DNA of 64,000 nucleotides from Albifimbria verrucaria (GCA_020081605.1 JAHREC010000049.1:2852001-2916000); one strand, 5' to 3'. Shown: positions 1 through 13,346, counted from the stretch's first letter. Notes: a model not told the origin generated them from the letters alone. A program made the numbers and translations.

Positions 1-1255
1 ATGCCACCAAGATGCCTACTGTGGCGCCAACAGGCGAGGAGCCACAGAGTACCGGCGACATGGCTCCTGCGCACGTTGACTTCGAGTGCCCAGACTGTGG
101 CTTCCCGTTTACTGCACCAAGGAGCATTGGATGGACGACTACGAGAACCACTTGAAGATTTGCGATACACTCAGACAGATCAACGAGGATGACCATGATC
201 TTCGATCAGGACGTGTCTTCACCGAAGGCAACCTGCCCGACATGCAGCTGGACGAGGCTATTGTCAACATGACGAACTGGGATACCTTCATGTACACCCG
301 AGAGTTCGAGGCTATCAACTCAGATCGTTCGATGAGACAGATTACGCGACTGCTTACATACCCCATCACAATCGCTAGCGTGTTGCACGAGTATAGCCCG
401 TATACTTTCAAGACCGGCGATCGTCTTACCGTCGAAGGTCTCAAGAGCTTGAGCGGTAAGTCTCCTCTTGGTCTGGACTCGTGCATTGAACTATACTGAC
501 CGAACTAGCACTGCGTTACAATTTGCATCCTCCGCGATCTGGACGTGGTGTTGGCGCCAACCAGATCAAGCCAGAGCCGCCTGCAGTTCGACTCTTCATC
601 CTCGGCGCACGAGCCGAGTCTTCTCTGCCTCGTGCAGCATGGATTCAGCTCTCCCACATGTTCCCGAAGCCAGGCTGCACCTGATTTTTGTCGGTCCAGA
701 GAGCATGGCCAACCGAGACGACGAGTTTCCTCTCCCCGAACGAACCGCATCGAACCCCTTCGGTGCCGTCGTGGAAGATCGAATTTGGCCAAAGATGAAG
801 ATCAGCACCATTGTCGATTACTACCATACGATCCACAAGACTGGTCATTACGCCCCTACGACCCTTACTTTGATTGCTTTGTCCTCTTCCACCCTGGTCT
901 GGGCCACCCCGCAAGCTCTCACGAGTGGGAAGAGACGCTGCCGTTGCTGCTCGAGACAAAGGTTCCAATCATCGCCACAGGTTACACACAGTTCGACTTG
1001 GAGCGCGATGTTGAATGGGTCCACAAGAAGTCTGCTGGCGAGTTCGATATCCTGCTTGAGCCTGGTGAGAACACCTTCAGGAGCTTGCGATGGGACTTGA
1101 ACGACCTTGATCCTCAGGACATCAGCTGTGGTAACTGGGGTGTCTGGGCCTTCCGTGGCAAGAGGTATGTTGTTCAAAATAATGCTGCTCACTCTGTTGT
1201 GTAACGAAGGCTAATTATTTGATGTAGGTATGAGGCAACCACCAAGGATTCGTAG
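1..1255 (+). CDS. MSS51: MSS51-like mitochondrial translational activator (5' end outside window)
   Basis: Fungal Mss51 orthologue. In yeast Mss51 activates COX1 mRNA translation in mitochondria and helps Cox1 assembly. The visible part starts just before MPTVAPTGEEP (position 12). It holds the second half of a MYND-like zinc finger (FECPDCGFP then VYCTKEHW), then the conserved DDHDLRSGRVF and FVGPESM stretches, and ends GKRYEATTKDS. Two introns are seen: 456-508 and 1165-1227, both GT..AG. The frame is broken three times by one missing base, near 106, 663-665 (CCC) and 853-856 (CCCC). With these supplied, the visible exons make 380 codons. The zinc-finger N-terminus and start codon lie left of the window. 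Identification rests on recognised family motifs and order; the frame breaks are inferred to be sequence errors. Confidence 0.85.
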
Positions 1256-1839
1256 AGATCGTGGTAGAGGTCCGGCCTTGTTCCTGGCGGAGGAAGAGGA
1301 GGGCCAATCTGTAACCATATTGTACATTGCCGTGTATCCATGAGGAATAACAGGTTTAGTCAGAGTAGAAGGATAGACATGACGCAACTCATACTCGAGT
1401 ATGTAATTGGGAGGCCTGTTGAGATCTCGCTGCAAAGGCGCGTAGCTAAGTGTGACACGTGACGGATGACAAACAAAATCAAGCTCCAGCATTCGGGCCA
1501 AAGGTGGTATTTGAATTTCATTCACGAACAAAGCAATCTTCATTCTCTGTGGTACTGCACTGTATGTGAGACATGGACGGCATCTGCAGCCTCGCGAGCG
1601 TAGACACCTCACCCATGTGGGGTCACGGCCCTGCACGGCCCAGCCCGCTATTTCAGGTACGGAGGCACGTTGATGCAACCTGCTGCATCTGCATGTGTAA
1701 CCAACCTGCATCCGACCTCAACCTCGTCACTCTTGGGCCTTCAGACGCCTCACCTCCTCTGCGTGCGGCCCAGGAATACCTCACCCTCTGGTCTCCGACG
1801 CTGGGCCATGACTGCAAGGTTAAGACTCCATAGACGGCC
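1256..1839. other. intergenic, MSS51 to PXA gene
   Basis: Short spacer between two co-oriented genes. It should hold the MSS51 3' UTR and the PXA promoter. The small reading frames here have no recognisable family features. No RNA gene or repeat is seen. Confidence 0.5.
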
Positions 1840-4566
1840 ATGACCGTCGCCGCCGGCACCCCACCGCCCGGGCACCGACCCTCGAGCTCAACCATCCGCC
1901 TCTGCCTCTGCCTCCGTCTCCGCCTCCGCCTCCCCGTCCGGCACCGAGTCCGAACACAGGGCCCCGATCACGACACGTAGGGCGAACCGCTCGGCCCAGG
2001 CCGACCCGCTGTCTGACCGGGCTACGTCGCTCCTCATCCGCCGAACGCTATGCTCGCAGCAGCTGGGCGATAAAGCTAGGGACGCCCAGGCCCCGATCGA
2101 AGACCTGCTGCCGCCCCTGACGAGCCGCAACGATGTTGACCTTCAGCTGTACGCCTTCCTCGCCATCATACTAAGGGAGTTTGTGCAGAGCTGGTACAGC
2201 AAAATCACAAGCGACGAGACCTTTGTGGCAGAGGTAGTCCATGTCATCGCCCACTGTACCCGTGCCTTGGAGCAGAGATGTCGGAAGCTGGACCTGGAAA
2301 GCCTCATCCTGGACGAGATACCGGACCTCTTGGACCGGCATATCACTGGTGAGTCCTGAAGCCACTGTAAGCCGACAACGCTATTGATACATAGAGCTCA
2401 GCCTATCGTGTTGCGCAACACCCTCTCTCGCAACCGCCATTGGAGGCCAGCCCACGCGACATCTACCACTCCCTATACCCGCTGCCATTTCTATCGCCAG
2501 TTCCGCGTCCGGATGACCCTGCCACTGCGGCTGAGCAGCTCGAGAACGAGAAGGCCTACCGTCAGCTGCTGGTCGAGGCCGTGCTCACTATTCTCTTACC
2601 AACCGAAGACCTCGAAAACCCCTGCTTGACGGCCATCGTTGGTCAAATCTTTTCCGAGCTCATCATTGGCAATACTATAGCCAATAAGGCTGCCCAGCCG
2701 TGGCTGCTGTTGGAGGCCATTGGCATCGCGGCCAGGGCGGCAGGGAAGAAGACTACTACACCCAACAATGTTGACTCTGACTCGAGGGCGCGGCGTCAGG
2801 AGTGGTCCGTACAGGGCTTCTTCGTTTCCATCATTCACATGGGAATCCTTGCCTTGACCACGATCCGCTTCCTCGTTACGACATTGGTGATATCGTCCTC
2901 GCTACCGCCAAGGACCACATGGACCGACGAAAAGGGAGGCGTGGGCGGCCAGCAGTATAATCAAGGCTCCAAGGCAAGCCTCGAGCCCTCAGTGGGCACC
3001 AAGGTCCCCGTGTTTACATTCAGTATCTGGTCATGCGTTGGGAACCTGATGGAGCTCCCAATCAGGATGCCATGGCTCAGCGGCTTCTCTCTCTGCTGCA
3101 GCACAGCGCAGTACATGGTCCGGGACACATCGCTGGATTAAACACCCCATCGACAGGTAAGCAGATCACTTTTCTCATCGTCTTGCTGCACTCCTCGAGA
3201 GGACACCCTCTTCCATTTCCGTCACCTCGCATATGGTCAGAGTCACTGGACCATGTCGTGCTCCAGTGAGCTTCCCAGGACAGGGGCCCTTGTTTTAGGC
3301 AAATCGTCATATTCGCAAAGCCAACAGACAGTCAAGGCCCCCATCCTTCCTCCCAGAGGCTCCGCAAGCAGGAAACGGCACGCAGGCAATCGCTGGCCGG
3401 ATCTGGAGAGGGTCCAAGTGGTCCTTCGGACTGCGTCGTTAGCCGGACTTTTGGCCTGGCCAATCGAATCGCATAGCTCGACTTCTGGCTTCCTATTGCT
3501 TGAATGGCTGCCCAAGCCGCTACCACCCTTCAGCAAGATGGTTATTTTACGCGCCCGACTCGACCGGGGTCATCAGCTGTTTGAATTACGGGTGAATCCG
3601 AATCCTTGCCAGAATCGTTTCCCTTGTTCCTCGCCTACCGCGCCACCTGGACGCGACACATGCTGGAAGCCCATGTCACGGCAACTAGTCACATACACGA
3701 CGCCCCCATGCCTTACCTTTATCACGACCGTGGATGCTTCAGGGAGCCGTGTGTGTCTGTGGTTGCCAGAAATCAGACCTGTCAGACCCGACCCGTGGTG
3801 CGCACGTTGTGTGCGGCTAAGTAGCTCATTGCACCGATGCATTGCATTCCAAAGCCGTGGGATGGATGCTTCCCTTTCCCAATACCGAACTGAACCGCAC
3901 ACCCTCTTTCACCCAAGTGGGATAATTATCATCAACTGCCCTTGGTAGAAGCTTCTGCATCTCTATGCTACCTTTCCCCGCACCGCTGTCACGTCCCCTG
4001 CTCGTTCAAATGAAAATCACCGTGATAGCGCCCCCATGATCCGCACTGGTCTTCATGGGTAGACCAACAGCAGTTCTTGAGAGCTCCATTTCTCCGACCC
4101 GCTTGAACTTCTGTGGGCCTTGGGAAACCACCCATCTAACGTTGCTCGGCAGACTCCTCTCACACCACATCCAGTCCGCTCTCTCGCCCTCGCAGCTCCC
4201 ACCCTCCTACGCACCCTTCGTGGCGTGCTCTTCCCTAACAACGCCCCCGGCACGTCGCAGCTATCGCCGCCATCGTCTGAAGCCGAGCTGCATGCTCTAC
4301 GTCGCAGAACCGCTAGCGCACTTTGGACCATGCTCCCGAAAGGTGTGGGCCGGGTCTATTTCGGAGGCCGGCTATTGCAGAAAGATAGCGACGATGCTGA
4401 AGAGGCCAAGGCCCTAGATGAGCTGGAAGGTCTGCTAATGATTCTCTCAGACGAGTACTGCAACAAGCACTTGATGTACGGCATCCTGGAGCTGCTCTTG
4501 GTCCGGCTGATGCCGGAACTTAGCGACAAGGGCGTGGTGGAGTTGTTGGACGAGAGACTGGGATAG
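1840..4566 (+). CDS. PXA-domain protein (sorting-nexin-associated domain)
   Basis: Stand-alone fungal PXA-domain protein, related to the domain beside PX in Snx13/Mdm1-type proteins and probably acting in membrane or endosome traffic. An S/A-rich N-terminus is followed by the PXA core: DLQLYAFLAIILREFVQSW, a TAYRVAQHPL stretch after intron 1, then EKAYRQLLVEAVLTILLP, and the C-terminal hallmark NKHLMYGILELLLVRLMPEL. Intron 1 is 2349-2401. Intron 2 runs from donor 3157 to acceptor 4152, about 996 nt, with a CTAAC branch site at 4136-4140. The frame breaks near 1870 (one extra G), near 3085, at 3145-3148 and at 4198-4200 (one base missing each). Corrected, the three exons give 560 codons. The start ATG is the least certain part because of the first break. 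No PX or RGS domain is visible. Confidence 0.8.
3157..4152 (+). other. unusually long intron in the PXA gene
   Basis: The upstream exon ends with codons for ...PIDR at 3156 and the downstream exon continues LLSHHIQSA at 4153, a contiguous PXA-domain sequence. The donor is GTAAGC and the acceptor CAG with CTAAC 12 nt upstream. The length of about 996 nt is roughly ten times the other introns here. I see no transposon ends, gene or tandem repeat inside it. Confidence 0.7.
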
Positions 4567-5972
4567 AAATCTGAAGTAAACGTTGCAAGCATACACGCGG
4601 TTTATTACCTTCCAACATGAGAACATACTGCAGATGTCCTTACGATTGGCCCAGCCGACATCCACACTTTGAAAATCACAAATGCCACCAATTGTATTCG
4701 GAATATCTACCCGATGCAAGTGCAGAAACACTAAGGAGCCTAGCCCAGAGGCCCTGTCCCCGTCGTGCTCCTCTGTCATGGGGCCATCACAAAGATCAGC
4801 TAGGATGACAGCAGGCATCTGGCTTTCCCCAGAGGGTAGCATCCTCGCCGGAACCGGGATAGACGACCAGTTCCCGTATCCTTCTGTTCACGAAGTCTCC
4901 CGATCTCAGACCCTTGACCATGAAACGGAAGTAAATGTCCTTGAATCTCCCATTTTCAATGGAATTGGAGTAAACCAACAAGCAAAAAATAAATAATGAA
5001 GCGAGTTAATGAGCCAGACAATAATTTGATAACCTTTGTTGAACTGTGAAGTTCATGTTCCATTCTTACTTCCCATATCCCAAATCCCTTCCCATCCCTT
5101 CCCATCCCTTTGCCCTACTCGTAGTGAACGAACCTGCGCTTCGCTTCTGCAGCGCACAACATACAAGGCACACCCATCATCCTCTTCTATTCCCCACGAT
5201 GTACCCTTTAACGTGGAGAAGCACAGCAGAAGAAAGAAAGAAAAAAACAAAGCACAGTATGACCTAAAAAGTATGAAGTATGAGGAAGAAAGTAAAACAA
5301 TGAGAATGAAGGAATCAAGCAGACAATAAACAAACAAACTTCAAAACAAACTTGATATGCCTCTACCCCTGTGGCCGTGGCAAATCCGGGTCGCGTGAGC
5401 GGCGGGGAAGTCGTCTTCAAATAGAGATATCCAAATAAGTGATTCTCGATACCAAACGAAATGCCAAGAATGAAACCCGCTAAAAGAGCTGGAGAGAAAG
5501 AAGAATTGCGCTGTGGGCTTCCGTTTTCCTGTCGTTGCCGATAGTCTGTTGCCAGATTATATAGAGGGTGTCCTCCTCTTTCGTGGTTTACCAGTCCCAA
5601 TGTAAAAGCCAAACACTGTCCAAAGTATATACGCTTGTACATCTGCTTCGATCGAAGTCCCCGTATCGAGATGGTCGACGAAGATAGTTGGGCATTTGCT
5701 GCTAATGTTGTATGCCGGGTATCAGGTATGCTTCTGTACAAATCCTGCGTGAGCAGAACGAGCTTCAACCCACCAGGGACTGGGGATTGAGCAAAGTATA
5801 TATCCGCAGGAGCTGTTGCAATTTACGAAGGGTCGTGTGTGCTAGGTTGTTGACACCGTTCCTGATGCCCCAACTGTGAAGCCAAAGTAATGAAACAAAA
5901 CGCCGTAATAACGATTCCTGAAAGTTAGAAGAAAATGAAAGATGCAATATGAAATGTGTCCCATCAGGCGCT
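4567..5972. other. convergent intergenic region and 3' UTRs
   Basis: Lies between the 3' ends of the PXA gene (+) and the CENP-B-type gene (-). An A-rich block at 5225-5340 on the + strand reads as T-rich on the minus strand and suits transcript ends. The 186-codon minus frame at 5208-5768 resembles no family and lies in the expected 3' UTR. Confidence 0.5.
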
Positions 5973-7695
5973 TCACCGAGGATCCATCGTTCCGTCAGAT
6001 ATAGGAGGAATCTCGTTGTCTCCTTCGGGAATCCTGGACAGGCCCCCAATGGCCTGGCGTGTGCTTTGATGTTGATGCAACTGCAGTTTTTGGTCAACTG
6101 CACGATAGTCATGTACTCGGTCTGGTCGAACTGTCCGTTCGTGCTCATATTTGAGATGTAGTTGAGAAGAGTGTTCGCAGCGCGTCGAGCGTCCTCTTGC
6201 GACGGCGATACGGGAGAGGACTCGACCGGAGTTGACGAGATGCCACGGGCTGTGAGACTCGAGTTGCTACTACTGCGACGAAGCGTCGGAGGCGAAGCCA
6301 GAGTTGTGTCGATGGCGAAAGGCGCCGGCTGCAACTCGCTCGTAGGAGATTCCAAAGCCGATGAGGGAGCCGTTCCAGAGGGTGGATGCCGGGAGTCATT
6401 GGTTCAGTGTTTGCAACCTGATTCACATAATCAATGTTCAAAGACGGGAAGGTATTGCTCCGTTTCTCTCGATGATGGAAATCGGGAGCTCCGACAGGGA
6501 ATGCACCGACGTTCGGATCCGGCGAGAAGTTGAATGACGTTGTCGGACTCATCGGGGCGCCGGACAGATTCGAAGCAGTATTGTCTCGCAAGTCGCCTGT
6601 TAGCGAGGTAGTTGAATGCGAAGCACCCGACCGGTAGAAATCGAAGTCCAATCCATCATGCTGCACCTCCTCGTCGCTTCGGCTACCGGACAAAGGTGAC
6701 AGCTGACCAGTTGGGGAGGTAGGGAAGAAGCCGATCGATTCCGCGTCTTTGCTGAGGCCTTGTATCGATGTCGACAGCCTGGCGCTATCCGGGATGTTGG
6801 TTTCAGAGGCGCGTCGCATGAGCCTACCACCGCCGATGCCATGTTTCTGTTTGAACTTCTGGAGCCAGTTGCTCGTTAGGCTTGTCAAGATGTTCTCTTG
6901 ATTTCCGCTAGCATGGGCAAAGAGCTTTGCCTGCTCAAGGATCTCTTCATCCTTAACATCGAATCCGCGCTGCTGTTGTCTGCGCACATAATTGCTGAGA
7001 GTCCGGTCGAAGTCAGGATGCTTCCCTTTCCCTCCCTTTTTGACGAGTTTTGCTCTGGCTCCTGGTCTCGCTTAAGATACTGATCCTTGTGGCGAAGGAC
7101 TTTAGACACCGTGCTATGCAACTAACTGTCAGATCCAAACGCTATAGTGTGGCATTGTGATAAAGCATACCTTCTTTCAACTCCAAATCTTGCACCGATA
7201 TCTGCTTGCCTTGTGCCAGGATGCTCCTCGTGGTAGAGACACATAGCCCGTTTCTGTTCGTTGCTTAACGTCTTTCGAGCCTTTTCGTGCTGGGCTGGTA
7301 GCCGCGGGGTTTCAACGGGAGGGGCGGCAGATGTCGGTGGTAGCGACAGCGGAGGGGCGGAGAAGCTGCCGGAGGGTGGTGTTGGGTTAGTTAACTGACT
7401 AGGCCATGTGGTGGTCAACATTGGGAGCTGCTGATGGGCCATGTGTGTGTGAGTAGTTGAGTTTGTTTGAGGAGGCGCCGCAGGGTCGAAGGTAACGGTG
7501 ATGGTGCCGGCTGGATCATCTGATGGTGTTGCGGTTGTGGAGGTGGTGGCATGCGATTCAGCGGCTCTGAAGGTAGACCGTGAGGCATATAGGGAAGCCA
7601 CCATAGTCGGTCATCGGGCTCTGGCTATAAGGGCTCTGGCTATACGGACTTATACTTGCCCAGCCATCGTTCCCATAGCCATGAGTTGGGGCCAT
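5973..7695 (-). CDS. CENP-B/psq-type HTH DNA-binding regulator
   Basis: Conserved fungal DNA-binding protein of about 556 residues. A G/Y/P-rich N-terminus (MAPTHGYGNDGW) is followed by a psq/CENP-B N-terminal helix-turn-helix (KTLSNEQKRAMCLYHEEHPG ... STVSKVLRHKDQYL) and a CENPB-type/Tc5 HTH (DFDRTLSNYVRRQQQRGFDV ... SLTSNWLQKFKQKHGI). A Ser-rich tail and a conserved end (IGGLSRIPEGDNEIPP) follow. There is no DDE transposase core. One intron, 7114-7170. Five one-base losses: 7591-7593, between about 7440 and 7510, near 7063, near 6378 and in the T-run at 6087-6091. Supplying them makes 557 codons and restores both HTH halves in one frame. The start at 7695 was chosen because it gives the proline/tyrosine-rich N-terminus usual in the family. 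Nuclear role inferred; target unknown. Confidence 0.8.
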
Positions 7696-8807
7696 GGTTG
7701 CATCTTCCCCATTGCGGTGGACCCGTTAATGGCGTTGTTCATTGTCCCTGTGGTGCCAGTCTAATTAATACCAGCTTGAGATGGCTAAATGGCTTCAAGG
7801 CTCAAGGAGAGGTCGGCGCAAGCTGGTGTGACTGATCAGTCTTTCTTTTAAGTGCAAGGACAAACGACAATTTGCTCGCAACGGGGGTCTCAGGACAACC
7901 CTCATGGATAACAAATAAGGAAAAGATGCATGATCCCATATAGTTGAATCAATATCTCTGTAACGGAGAATAACACAGATCTCCCTCAACGCTGCAGACG
8001 GAGGTGGACTCCGGAGTGAGTGAGTACGAGAAGCTTTGCCTGCCCTCAGCGTACGGGTGTTTGCCGGTGTTATGGACCAAAGACGCAGGATTATTGTTGA
8101 TCCAAATTATGCCGATGGGAATCAAAGCTGCTCCTTGGCTTCCTGGTCTGCCTCACTCTCCTCGCTATGGCACTTCTCTGAAACCTCGAGGGGTACCTCT
8201 GACCACGCGAGGAGACGGAGGAGGCGGTATGAGACACGGATGACAGTTTCGTTTCGCAAGCCTCTTCAGAACGCCTAGGACCCTCGCGAAAAGCGCCGCA
8301 ACAGTAAGATGCGCTCTGGATAAGTAAGGGAAGTGTATGAGTGTCCTGAAAGATTAGGCGATGCCTTATGTCCCTGCCTGAAGAGTTGCCGGATGCCCAA
8401 GACCAACAAAACGGGCTGTGTCCGATGCGAAAGAGAGAGGAGAGGAGGAGGGAGCAAAGAGAGATGAGGTAGAGAGGAAGACAGGAGGAGAGCCCAACAC
8501 GATGCTTGGCGGCAGTGAACGGTATCGAATCAATGCTGAGCAGGCTTGCGCTTCCAGTATAAGACTCAAACCGTCAATTACTCTCCAGCTTTCTCTCTTC
8601 TGTCAGAGAGTTCTTACACGGTCTCCCATAGAGTCTTGTAGGGCCAGAAGACCACCCAAACGCTAGATATGTATGCAGGGAAGTGCAGCGGCGGATGTCG
8701 ACCTACTCAGCATGGGAGCAGGTATGCAGAAGCTCACGCACGAGCTCCTCACACGGACGCACACCCACGAATGTCGACAAGGGGGCCACTTTACGGACAG
8801 GGGTGGG

Positions 8808-8936
8808 TGTGGGAGAGTGTGTATGTATGTGCATGTGGGTGGGTAGGATTCACTGATGGAGGAGGTATGGGTGGGTGTGTGGGAGTGAGGAGTGTTTGTG
8901 CGTCAACTTGAAAGAGAGAGTGTGTGTGTGTGAGTG
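8808..8936 (+). repeat. GT/GGGT-rich low-complexity tract
   Basis: The + strand reads as near-continuous GTGGGTGTG, GTATGTATGTGC and TGTGTGTGTG blocks, ending in alternating GAGAG/GTGTG. No coding sense on either strand. Confidence 0.8.
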
Positions 8937-11812
8937 AGAAGCAGCAGCACCCAGAGACAGACACGGACAGGAAACAATGTGGGCAAATGGGGTAGGACAA
9001 GAACGTCTAGGGAATCAGGGCATACCACCATACCTACCGCAAGCTAAGCTATCCGAAAGAGTAGTAAACCAGGGCTGGGGAGGGGAGCTTGGACCTGTCG
9101 ACGAAGAGGAAGGGCTCTCTCGTCGCCGTGGAGTTTGAATGGATAGTCCGTCTGATATAACCATGCGGACACAGGCAGGGTCGGGGCAACGTCGTCCGCT
9201 GTCAGACGGGCGGCGTACCGGGGACTCCCGCACTTAGCTACGATAGCAACCAAGATGTGTGTGTTTTGGATAGCTTCTTTTCGCTGTTAGCCCTCATCTA
9301 CGAGTCTGAAACTGGCCATGCTCGCAGAACCGCCTGGCTCGGGGCCCTGAGACTATGACGGGCGGTGGGCTTCGGAAAGAAAGGAGGGAGATGAGCAGAG
9401 ATCGCCGGACAGGCAATAAGACGGGCCGTAATAAGGTCCCCCGCCACTACTACCTGTTCCCATTGAATATTCGCAGGAGACGTGTGGCTCGCTCGTGGGA
9501 GAAGACTGTAATAATTGGCCATTATCAGGCAGAAGGTTTCCTGCAGTCCGCCTTATTTTGCTAACCGCTTGACCCCCTCATCATCCATAGCTACGCTACC
9601 CAAAGCGAGCATGGCAGTGGCATCGTGCGGGACTGATCGTCTGGGAAGGCCAACATGGTTTGATCCGCCAATGACTCGTCCCAGAAGAGAATGGGGTTAC
9701 AGGTAGCGTGCCGAATCAGTGCCGGCCATGAGGCATTTCGTCAGCAGTTCTGATCTTGGACAGTGGGCCATTACTGAATAGGCTTGTCCAAGACAGCCAG
9801 CCCAGCCGAGCACTGTAAAAGGAGCCAGGGGGCGTGCAGAGCTGCGTCCAATGTTGGGTGAGCAGGGTGGGTTTGGGCCCAGGACGCCACGGTCCAGCCC
9901 ATTCTCCTCGCCCTTCTCATAGGACATTTCGTTCTGGGCTAGAACTGATCTCATTCGACGTTATGTGGGCCACCGGTGCGAGGTGTCTCGGCCGGAACGT
10001 CATTGGGACGCAGCGGGTCAGTCACCTGGAACTGCGATATCCATTGCGCTGCCTTCTGCACGGTCCCCAGGCGGAGAAGCCAGCTGCTGTAAGCCTGCTC
10101 GCCAGATTGCTTGCTTGCTCGCTCGTCCTCCGCAAGCACTCGCTGGTTCGCTGTCTTGCTACAGGATGCGATCGACTCACGGGAGTGATTCAAAAGGCGG
10201 GATGGGCACGGCCGCTCGCATGCAGGGGTCCCCAGTAGCCCCTAAAATTTGCAAAAGCCGCAGGGATTCTGGTAGCCGTCGAAGTCGCTCCAGTTCAAGC
10301 CCAAGCTCGCGAGTCTTGGTTGATACCCTGTGATGAGTCTAATGTCGTTGTTGCCCAAACCCACCGAGCAGAGAGCGCACGCGAGAGAGCAGCACCGCAT
10401 TGCGGAGCCTCCCGTCATGCTGCGCTAGACGGAGGCAATCTCCAGCGCACCCCTCTGATCTGTATTGCAGTAGTTTATCGGTTTCAAGGCTGAGGAGGAT
10501 ACTGTACGGACTCGGGCCGTGCTCGAGCAGCAATCTATGTAAACCAGGGACCAGGGATTAACCCGTCGGTCAAAGTGACAAACCCCGAGAGACTAGACTA
10601 CTCGAGCGTTATACACGTTATACACCTTAATCTAATGTCAATTGGCTGAGGCATAGGCTCCCGGAACCCCAGGCACCTCGCCGGACAAGGTCAATTAGCG
10701 AGGCCCTGAAGAGTCTACCTTGACCTGGGATAAATAGTGTCTGTGTCGCCTTGGTCATTTATCCGAGCACTGAATAAAGAATGCTTTGTAAGGCGAGAGA
10801 GCCGGCACGCGCGCGGCCGGCCCCCTTCTACGAGTTACAAGAAGGGCCATTCTCTGGTAGCGAACAAGCCGTACATTGTCTGTTAGAGAGTTGCCAGGGC
10901 GCCATCTCCTTGACGTCTTGTCACTGTCATATCCTCCATCTCGGTAGTATCATCAGTCCGGATGTGTATCGTACGTGTGTGCGGCGCAATGCGTCCGGGA
11001 GCCCCTCCCCTGTAACGAGAAACGTCTACGATGTGGTTAGGAAGCGACCCATCGACAAGCATTCTCACGGGTATGCCCTTCTAACTTTTTTTATTTCTCT
11101 TTTCGTGACGTGGGTCGATTCTTGGCCGCGGCAGCATGATGCACAAACACAAGCAAGGGTCGCAAGGACAAAAGAGCGTGCGTGCCATCCTTGCCCCGTG
11201 GAGCGGGAAACGACGAGGCCTAGCGCAACCTGACGTGGGAGCTCTATATCCAACATCCAGTTGCGCCTTGCGACCGCTCTTCGCTTTGACTTGGTGTTGC
11301 GACAGCTGCCTCAGAGTCCCTCGATGCGACTGAGGCAAAAGGGAATGAATGACAAGTAAAAAGGACAAAGAAACGACGGAAAGGGTGCAGACCCTTGCCG
11401 ACTCACCCCATGCCTCGACCCCAAAAAGGGTTACTGTCAGGCCCAACATCTTTGCCATTGGTCGCAATCTCCGAGCTATTCTCTCTGAGGACGTTCCTGG
11501 ACAGGCCATGAAGCGGTAGGATGAGGAAATGTCGGCCAGGCCAGGCGAGGAGACAGCAGCAAGCAAGGAGAAGGGGAACGAAACAGCGAGGCCAGGGTGT
11601 GTGGGCGAGAGCCACAAGCCAATCGTGGCTTCCGCCCTCCCCGGCTCCTTTCCAGTTGGCCATGCTCGCTCTATCAATGATCCCTGACGCCGTCCTCTCC
11701 TAGGGCAACTCTTGTTATTGCGGAGGGCACTAGAGCTCCACTCCATCCAACAGTCCTCGACCCCGGTCCCCGCGGACGACCATGATGTACATCTGCGAGA
11801 GGACATACATAC

Positions 11813-11844
11813 ATGGATGGGTGGATGGGTGGATGGATGGATGG
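11813..11844 (+). repeat. TGGA tetranucleotide microsatellite
   Basis: About eight imperfect GGAT/GGGT units. Similar tracts occur at 21576-21622 and 22044-22075. Confidence 0.85.
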
Positions 11845-13331
11845 ACAAGACAACCGTTACTAGCTTGTGCAGCCCAACCCAATGCTTCGCCGTTTCCGTC
11901 GAGGACATGCCCGCGTCTAAGCCGGGGTGGAAGCAGCAGAGCAGAAGGGGCTAGCATCCTGTGCGTGTAGCTATCATTTCTGCGTCGTGGCTCAAACGCA
12001 ATGCGAGACCCCGTGGAGAGAAAGACCGCCCAGATCTGGGTGAGCACAGTTTTGATGCCAGAAGTTCGAAAAAAAGTCCGAAACTCGTCGTATTCGACCG
12101 GGGCTCGGTTTTGCGGGCTCGAAACATTAACAAACCGTCGACTCGTTCAACACCCATGGCCCCACCCCAGCTGAGAAGGCAATCATCGCGATCACACTAA
12201 TGCCCATGATTATCCAGGTTGTGATGGGCACATCTAAGATCGGTCAAGGAGCGGATCTAAGGCGGTTGCTGACCAAGCCCCAGTCAGCGGGACAAGGGAA
12301 GAAGAGTGTGATCCCTGAGATCGCTATCCTTGAAGCGGACGGACTTGCGGCTACGTTGAATTACCTGGGGGTGGAGTCGAGCCAGCCTCGCTGTTCCGAC
12401 CTCTATTGATTGGTGCTAGGGCTCGATACGACGGCAAACTTGTCTCTTTCACATTTTTTCTGCGTAGAAGGGGATCATCAGATAACTGCTGGTGCTGAAG
12501 GTCCTTTGTTGCCAGGTCCCGTCTCCAAGACTGTCCCGGCGTGTAGTGGCGTCCATGCTGAATGCCATGCTCCATTGTGCAAGACCAGTCATGTCTCCCG
12601 TGGTCCGCCTCGTTGCAGCCCCCGCTCGTGTCTGCCAGCAATGGACGGCATCCATTCGAGTCAAATCTCAATCGATCTGTCGGGACGTGGGCAGTCGGTC
12701 TCTGGGGCCGCTGATCACACCCCAGCGAAATCGCTGTTGCTGTTGCTCAATCTCCGAGCCACGGCCGCGTCTTTACTGCACTGTCCGTCACCTCTGGACC
12801 TCTCCCCCTCTTGCGTCATGGTTGAAACTCGCGGACGGCCACGCGCATGCCTCCTCGGGACCCTCTCGCGTGGAGAGAGGGTGCTTCGCGCAATCGGCGA
12901 CTTCACCGCTACAACTCGCCCGGGAACAACCAACCAATGCCGTCTGCAATGCTCGGCGGCAAGAGAAGCGTTGTGAAAGGCTAACCGAATCCAACACCCG
13001 AAAGCACTTGGACCATTTTGTGTAAGCCAGCCAGAGCGACTCGAATAAGCGCCGAATGCAAGCCAAGCCCTGTTTCACTCCCCGACCCCACCCTCATCTT
13101 CTCCAACATGCACTGCATCCCACGTTTCTGCTGGGAAATCCAGGCCGCAGATCGAGCGGCCCTCGGCTATGCAGGTCGAAGCAGCAACCACGAACATCAC
13201 TTCATCTTACATACCTACTTTGCATTTCTAACGACGTAGTTTCTCGATTCCGATAGATGGATGGTCTCGTTGACACGTCGTTTGGTGAATACTCTTCTAT
13301 ATTGCTCGTGGCATAGGTTCGTGATATAGAC

Positions 13332-13346
13332 AAAAAAAAAAAAAAA
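13332..13346 (+). repeat. poly-A run of 15
   Basis: Uninterrupted run of 15 A within non-coding sequence. Confidence 0.9.

Noticed and set aside
3253..3948. 231-codon + strand frame inside the long PXA intron
   Set aside because: No family motif, no promoter spacing, and the flanking exons form one PXA domain.
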